Origin: an uncultured Clostridia bacterium
GTDB taxonomy: Bacteria; Bacillota; Clostridia; UMGS1810
Assembly: GCA_934500875.1 (NCBI GenBank)
Contig: CAKSTL010000003.1
Span: 124,001 to 188,000 of the forward strand
DNA: 64,000 nucleotides
Direction: 5' to 3'
This document shows, one piece after another, positions 61,204 to 64,000 of the stretch. A program made the position numbers and the translations under genes. The notes under the pieces were generated by a model that was given only the letters and a program-made list of their open reading frames with translations, was not told the DNA's origin and did no database searches. The stretch's first letter is position 1, and each line of letters begins with the position of its first letter.

Positions 61204-64000
61204 ATGAAAAAAACAAGTTTTTTAATTTTAGCGGCAATGATAATCAATTTGTTTTCATTTTCGGCATTTGCAAAAAATCAAGAAAACATAAAAATAGAAA
61301 GTCTTTTCTTTTATGATGAATTTAACAATGTTTGTTTAAATGCGGGCGGGGAGGAAAAAAGCCTTACCCCATGCGTTGTGGTTTCAAAGGATATAGGCTC
61401 TGTATCTTTGGACAATCTGAAAATTGTTGCGGCAACTTATGAAGAAGGTGGCAGTCTTAAGGATGTTTCGGTTTTTGCGATAAACCAAGAAAGCCTTTTG
61501 CACGGCGAAAAAATATACGGCTTTGACAGGCGAACGTTAACGGCGGACAAGCTTGTTTTTCCAAAAAATGGTTATGCAAAAGCATATCTTTTTGAAAGCT
61601 ATCCGAACATAAAGCCGTATACCGAGTGCGTATCTTACATCTTAAAAAGCAATAACGCCCAGCCCGTCGGACGGCTTAAGGCGGATGTTGACACAGACCG
61701 TTTTTCAAAACTTATAGACGGACGCTTCGAAATAAGAAAAGAGGAAGGCATGAGAAAATATTCTCACAATGCGTCATACGACAAGCTTTTTGACACAAAC
61801 GGCGCAGCAAATGTTTACCTGTCAAGCAGTATCGGCGCTGTGCAATATCCTGTTTATCAATACGGTTACGGATATGACAATTCGGCAAAAGTGGGCAAGC
61901 TTGACGGAAGTGCGTCGGGCGGAAGCTGTTTTCAGGGACCTTTGTGGTATTTTCAGTATACAAAGTCCATTGCGTCAACCGACAGCATAACATATGAATA
62001 TCTCGTTCCCGAGGCAGACAGCGTGGCGCTGAGATGGAAAATTGCGCAGGGCGGAGGAAATTATCCCGGTTTCAGAAATTTTGCCGGACTTTGGGGCAAA
62101 GGCACAACAGGCGATACGGTATTGTCGTTTAAGGCGCCCTACAGCGGAACGGTGAGAATTACGGGTGCGCCGGCAGGTCTTTCGGCGGCAGATAAAAACG
62201 GTCTTATGTTCAGAATAAGCAAAAACGATAATACCGAAGTTATTTTTCCCAAAACTATGCGTGAAGGAATTGACACCGTTTCGGGCTGGAGCTATTATAA
62301 CGTAAGCGTTGAAAATGCTTCGTCCGCTTGCAGCGTGGACTGCACCGCAGATGTTGAAAAAGGCGATTTTATAAGGTTTATTCTTACGGGAAACGGCAAA
62401 GGCGGCGATATAAAATGGAGTCCGAAAATAGAATATACCTCAATAGACGGCGAAAAGGCTTACGATTATACAAAATATGATGACAATGCTTTGGTGTCAA
62501 AAACGGCACAGGACACCTTCTATGCACCGTATGACGCTAAAAAATCCAACAATCTGAACATTGTGAGCATACCTGTTGCAAACCCTTCGGACGGTCAGAG
62601 CGTTTCGGTATTAAGCAGCAGCGAAGATATTCTCGAATACATTGGTGATAACAAATTTATGGTAAAGGGAGTTTCCGCTTCGCCAATAACGGTTACCGTT
62701 AAGATAAGCGAAAACGGCGAAGAAATATCGTCCGATAATATAACCGTCCGCTGCGTAAACATAATGGCGCTTACATCGGTTGCGGCAGCCGAGGTGTGGA
62801 GCGGTACCGAAAAAGACAAGCCGATAAGTGCATATATGTTTGCAAAAAATATATCCGACGGGGTGTATAAGGACGAAAACGGCGAAAATCAAAAGAATTT
62901 TATAGTTAATATCACGGATGATGTGTATTCGGGCGGAAGCGACTGCACCATTGCGGTAGGAACCCTAAATTCGCCGAACGGCATTAAGCTGCCTTACAAT
63001 ATAAACTGCGTTATAAAAAGCGCTTCTTCGTCAGGCTTTACTTGGATTGGAAGGTTTTTAAACGAAAGCGAGTATGCCTCGGGGTGGGAAAAGTATGAAA
63101 ATATTTACAAACGAAGCATAAATATAAACGGCGATGTATCGCCCGTAAATATTAAAAATACCGATAATTACGGTATGCCGCTCGGGTATACTCTTTGTGC
63201 AGGAGAAGAAGAGTGCGCTTTGCAGAAAGGCACGTATTATCAGAAGGATAACGACATTTATGTAAATCCGTTCGACAATGAAAATCTTGACAATTTAAAT
63301 CTTATTCTTGCCGACAACGTTCTTGTAAGCGTTAACGGAAATTCAAGGTGGCTCGGAAAGCTTGCCTTTGAAAACATTGGATTTATGCCGGGTACTCTCA
63401 ACAGCGCAAAAGACCAGGTGCTTTACGGCGCAGACCATAACGATACTGCGTTCGCGTTTTTCGGCTGCAGGTTCTTTAAGGGCAAAAACTGCGCAATAAG
63501 CATAGCGGCAAGGTACAATGCGTTTTTGTTTGACTGCGTAAGCGCATATGCTTCAACGGACGGATTTAACTATCACAGCAATAACGATACCGAAAACAAG
63601 ATTGCGTCTGCGGTTGTTGAGGTTAACTGCATTTCGTACAGCAACGGCTCGTTTAATCAGCTTGCGGGAAGTACGAATAAAAACAATTCAAACAATTCTT
63701 CAACGGCGCACGACAGTATGTACGTGCTGAGAGTAGGGGGAAGATACTGGAATTCTCAGGGCGGCATTGTGGCGGACGCAGGCGGAACAAAAAGCATTAC
63801 AATCGGATGCGAGGTTTACGGCGTTGCAAAAGATACGCTCAATCAGCCCACCGCATATCAGTTTTACGACAAAACCTCCGACAATGATACAAACAATCTT
63901 TATTGGGAAAATCCGCCCAAGTATGTTATAGACTGTCTTGCAACAGGAACGTTTGTGCGAAACAGCGTTGCCGGAACGGAAAATACGTATGTTCTTGATT
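61204..64000 (+). CDS. Secreted beta-helix protein, 3' end beyond the window
   Basis: An open frame of 932 codons runs from ATG 61204 to the last base with no stop. It starts with a signal peptide (MKKTSFLILAAMIINLFSF, cleaved near AFA-K). Residues about 25-560 contain unassigned beta domains, including a repetitive-sounding stretch near 395-540 (KISENGEEI, NITVRCVNI). From about 690 the pattern of short hydrophobic strands with N/G turns (LAFENIGFMPGT, AFAFFGCRFFKGKNCAISI, FLFDCVSAYASTDGFNYHS, VVEVNCISYSNGS) indicates a right-handed beta-helix, as in polysaccharide lyases and GH28/GH141-type enzymes. The family cannot be set without the rest. AGAGGTAA precedes the ATG. Confidence 0.65.
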   Translation, partial: MKKTSFLILAAMIINLFSFSAFAKNQENIKIESLFFYDEFNNVCLNAGGEEKSLTPCVVVSKDIGSVSLDNLKIVAATYEEGGSLKDVSVFAINQESLLHGEKIYGFDRRTLTADKLVFPKNGYAKAYLFESYPNIKPYTECVSYILKSNNAQPVGRLKADVDTDRFSKLIDGRFEIRKEEGMRKYSHNASYDKLFDTNGAANVYLSSSIGAVQYPVYQYGYGYDNSAKVGKLDGSASGGSCFQGPLWYFQYTKSIASTDSITYEYLVPEADSVALRWKIAQGGGNYPGFRNFAGLWGKGTTGDTVLSFKAPYSGTVRITGAPAGLSAADKNGLMFRISKNDNTEVIFPKTMREGIDTVSGWSYYNVSVENASSACSVDCTADVEKGDFIRFILTGNGKGGDIKWSPKIEYTSIDGEKAYDYTKYDDNALVSKTAQDTFYAPYDAKKSNNLNIVSIPVANPSDGQSVSVLSSSEDILEYIGDNKFMVKGVSASPITVTVKISENGEEISSDNITVRCVNIMALTSVAAAEVWSGTEKDKPISAYMFAKNISDGVYKDENGENQKNFIVNITDDVYSGGSDCTIAVGTLNSPNGIKLPYNINCVIKSASSSGFTWIGRFLNESEYASGWEKYENIYKRSININGDVSPVNIKNTDNYGMPLGYTLCAGEEECALQKGTYYQKDNDIYVNPFDNENLDNLNLILADNVLVSVNGNSRWLGKLAFENIGFMPGTLNSAKDQVLYGADHNDTAFAFFGCRFFKGKNCAISIAARYNAFLFDCVSAYASTDGFNYHSNNDTENKIASAVVEVNCISYSNGSFNQLAGSTNKNNSNNSSTAHDSMYVLRVGGRYWNSQGGIVADAGGTKSITIGCEVYGVAKDTLNQPTAYQFYDKTSDNDTNNLYWENPPKYVIDCLATGTFVRNSVAGTENTYVLD

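Noticed and set aside
15929..64000. Taking the SLH and glycan-binding proteins as evidence of an outer-membrane Sus system
   Set aside because: There are no SusC/SusD-like genes; lipoprotein receptors, GerA/GerW spore genes and SLH anchoring point to a Firmicute envelope.

Overview
The window reads as one stretch of a low-to-moderate GC, endospore-forming Clostridia-type Firmicute. The evidence is a complete ger germination operon, a GerW-type spore protein, ScpA/ScpB, a CIRCE-controlled groESL operon, and many secreted proteins with S-layer homology (SLH) repeats. The large SLH-bearing carbohydrate-binding proteins recall gut pectin- or glycan-degrading Clostridia such as Monoglobus relatives; that placement is inference. 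No rRNA, tRNA, CRISPR array or transposase gene was seen.

Layout. Positions 1-1505 hold the end of a TrpX-like ABC importer, closed by a bidirectional terminator. Positions 1557-4861 (minus) hold a chromosome-maintenance/spore operon: site-2 protease, scpA, scpB, DUF2953, gerW. Positions 5013-9418 (plus) hold a Dabb protein and a GerA-GerB-GerC germinant receptor operon, with a small two-helix ORF that may be a fourth subunit. Positions 9554-12826 (minus) hold groEL, groES and ychF. Positions 12937-15669 hold an AraC regulator divergent from L-fucose isomerase.

From 15.9 kb to the window end lies the accessory part: two very large co-directional glycan-utilization operons. Operon A (15929-36974, nine genes, tight spacing, strong terminator) encodes a GLUG-repeat secreted protein, an LplB/YtcP/LplA-type oligosaccharide importer without its own ATPase, a GH141-like beta-helix enzyme split by a discoidin module, two SLH-anchored proteins, a membrane-bound AraC sensor-regulator and a cytoplasmic GH31 enzyme. 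Operon B (40079 to beyond 64000, at least twelve genes) is divergent from a second membrane-bound AraC sensor. It encodes a second sugar importer, five secreted multi-modular binding or beta-helix proteins (one of them SLH-anchored), a GH38 alpha-mannosidase, another SLH-fused protein of unknown function, a cytoplasmic TIM-barrel hydrolase-like protein and a truncated secreted beta-helix protein.

Working model (inference): SLH scaffolds and carbohydrate-binding modules hold a complex glycan at the cell surface, and secreted beta-helix enzymes (GH141-like, GH110-like) trim it. Two ABC importers, probably sharing an ATPase encoded elsewhere, take up the products. Cytoplasmic GH31, GH38 and the TIM-barrel enzyme finish degradation, and fucose goes to FucI. 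Three AraC-family regulators would gate this.

Between the operons (36975-37586) are a terminator, a probable relic of a MATE efflux gene, and a 277-bp element built almost entirely of nested inverted repeats, which is the least explained structure in the window.
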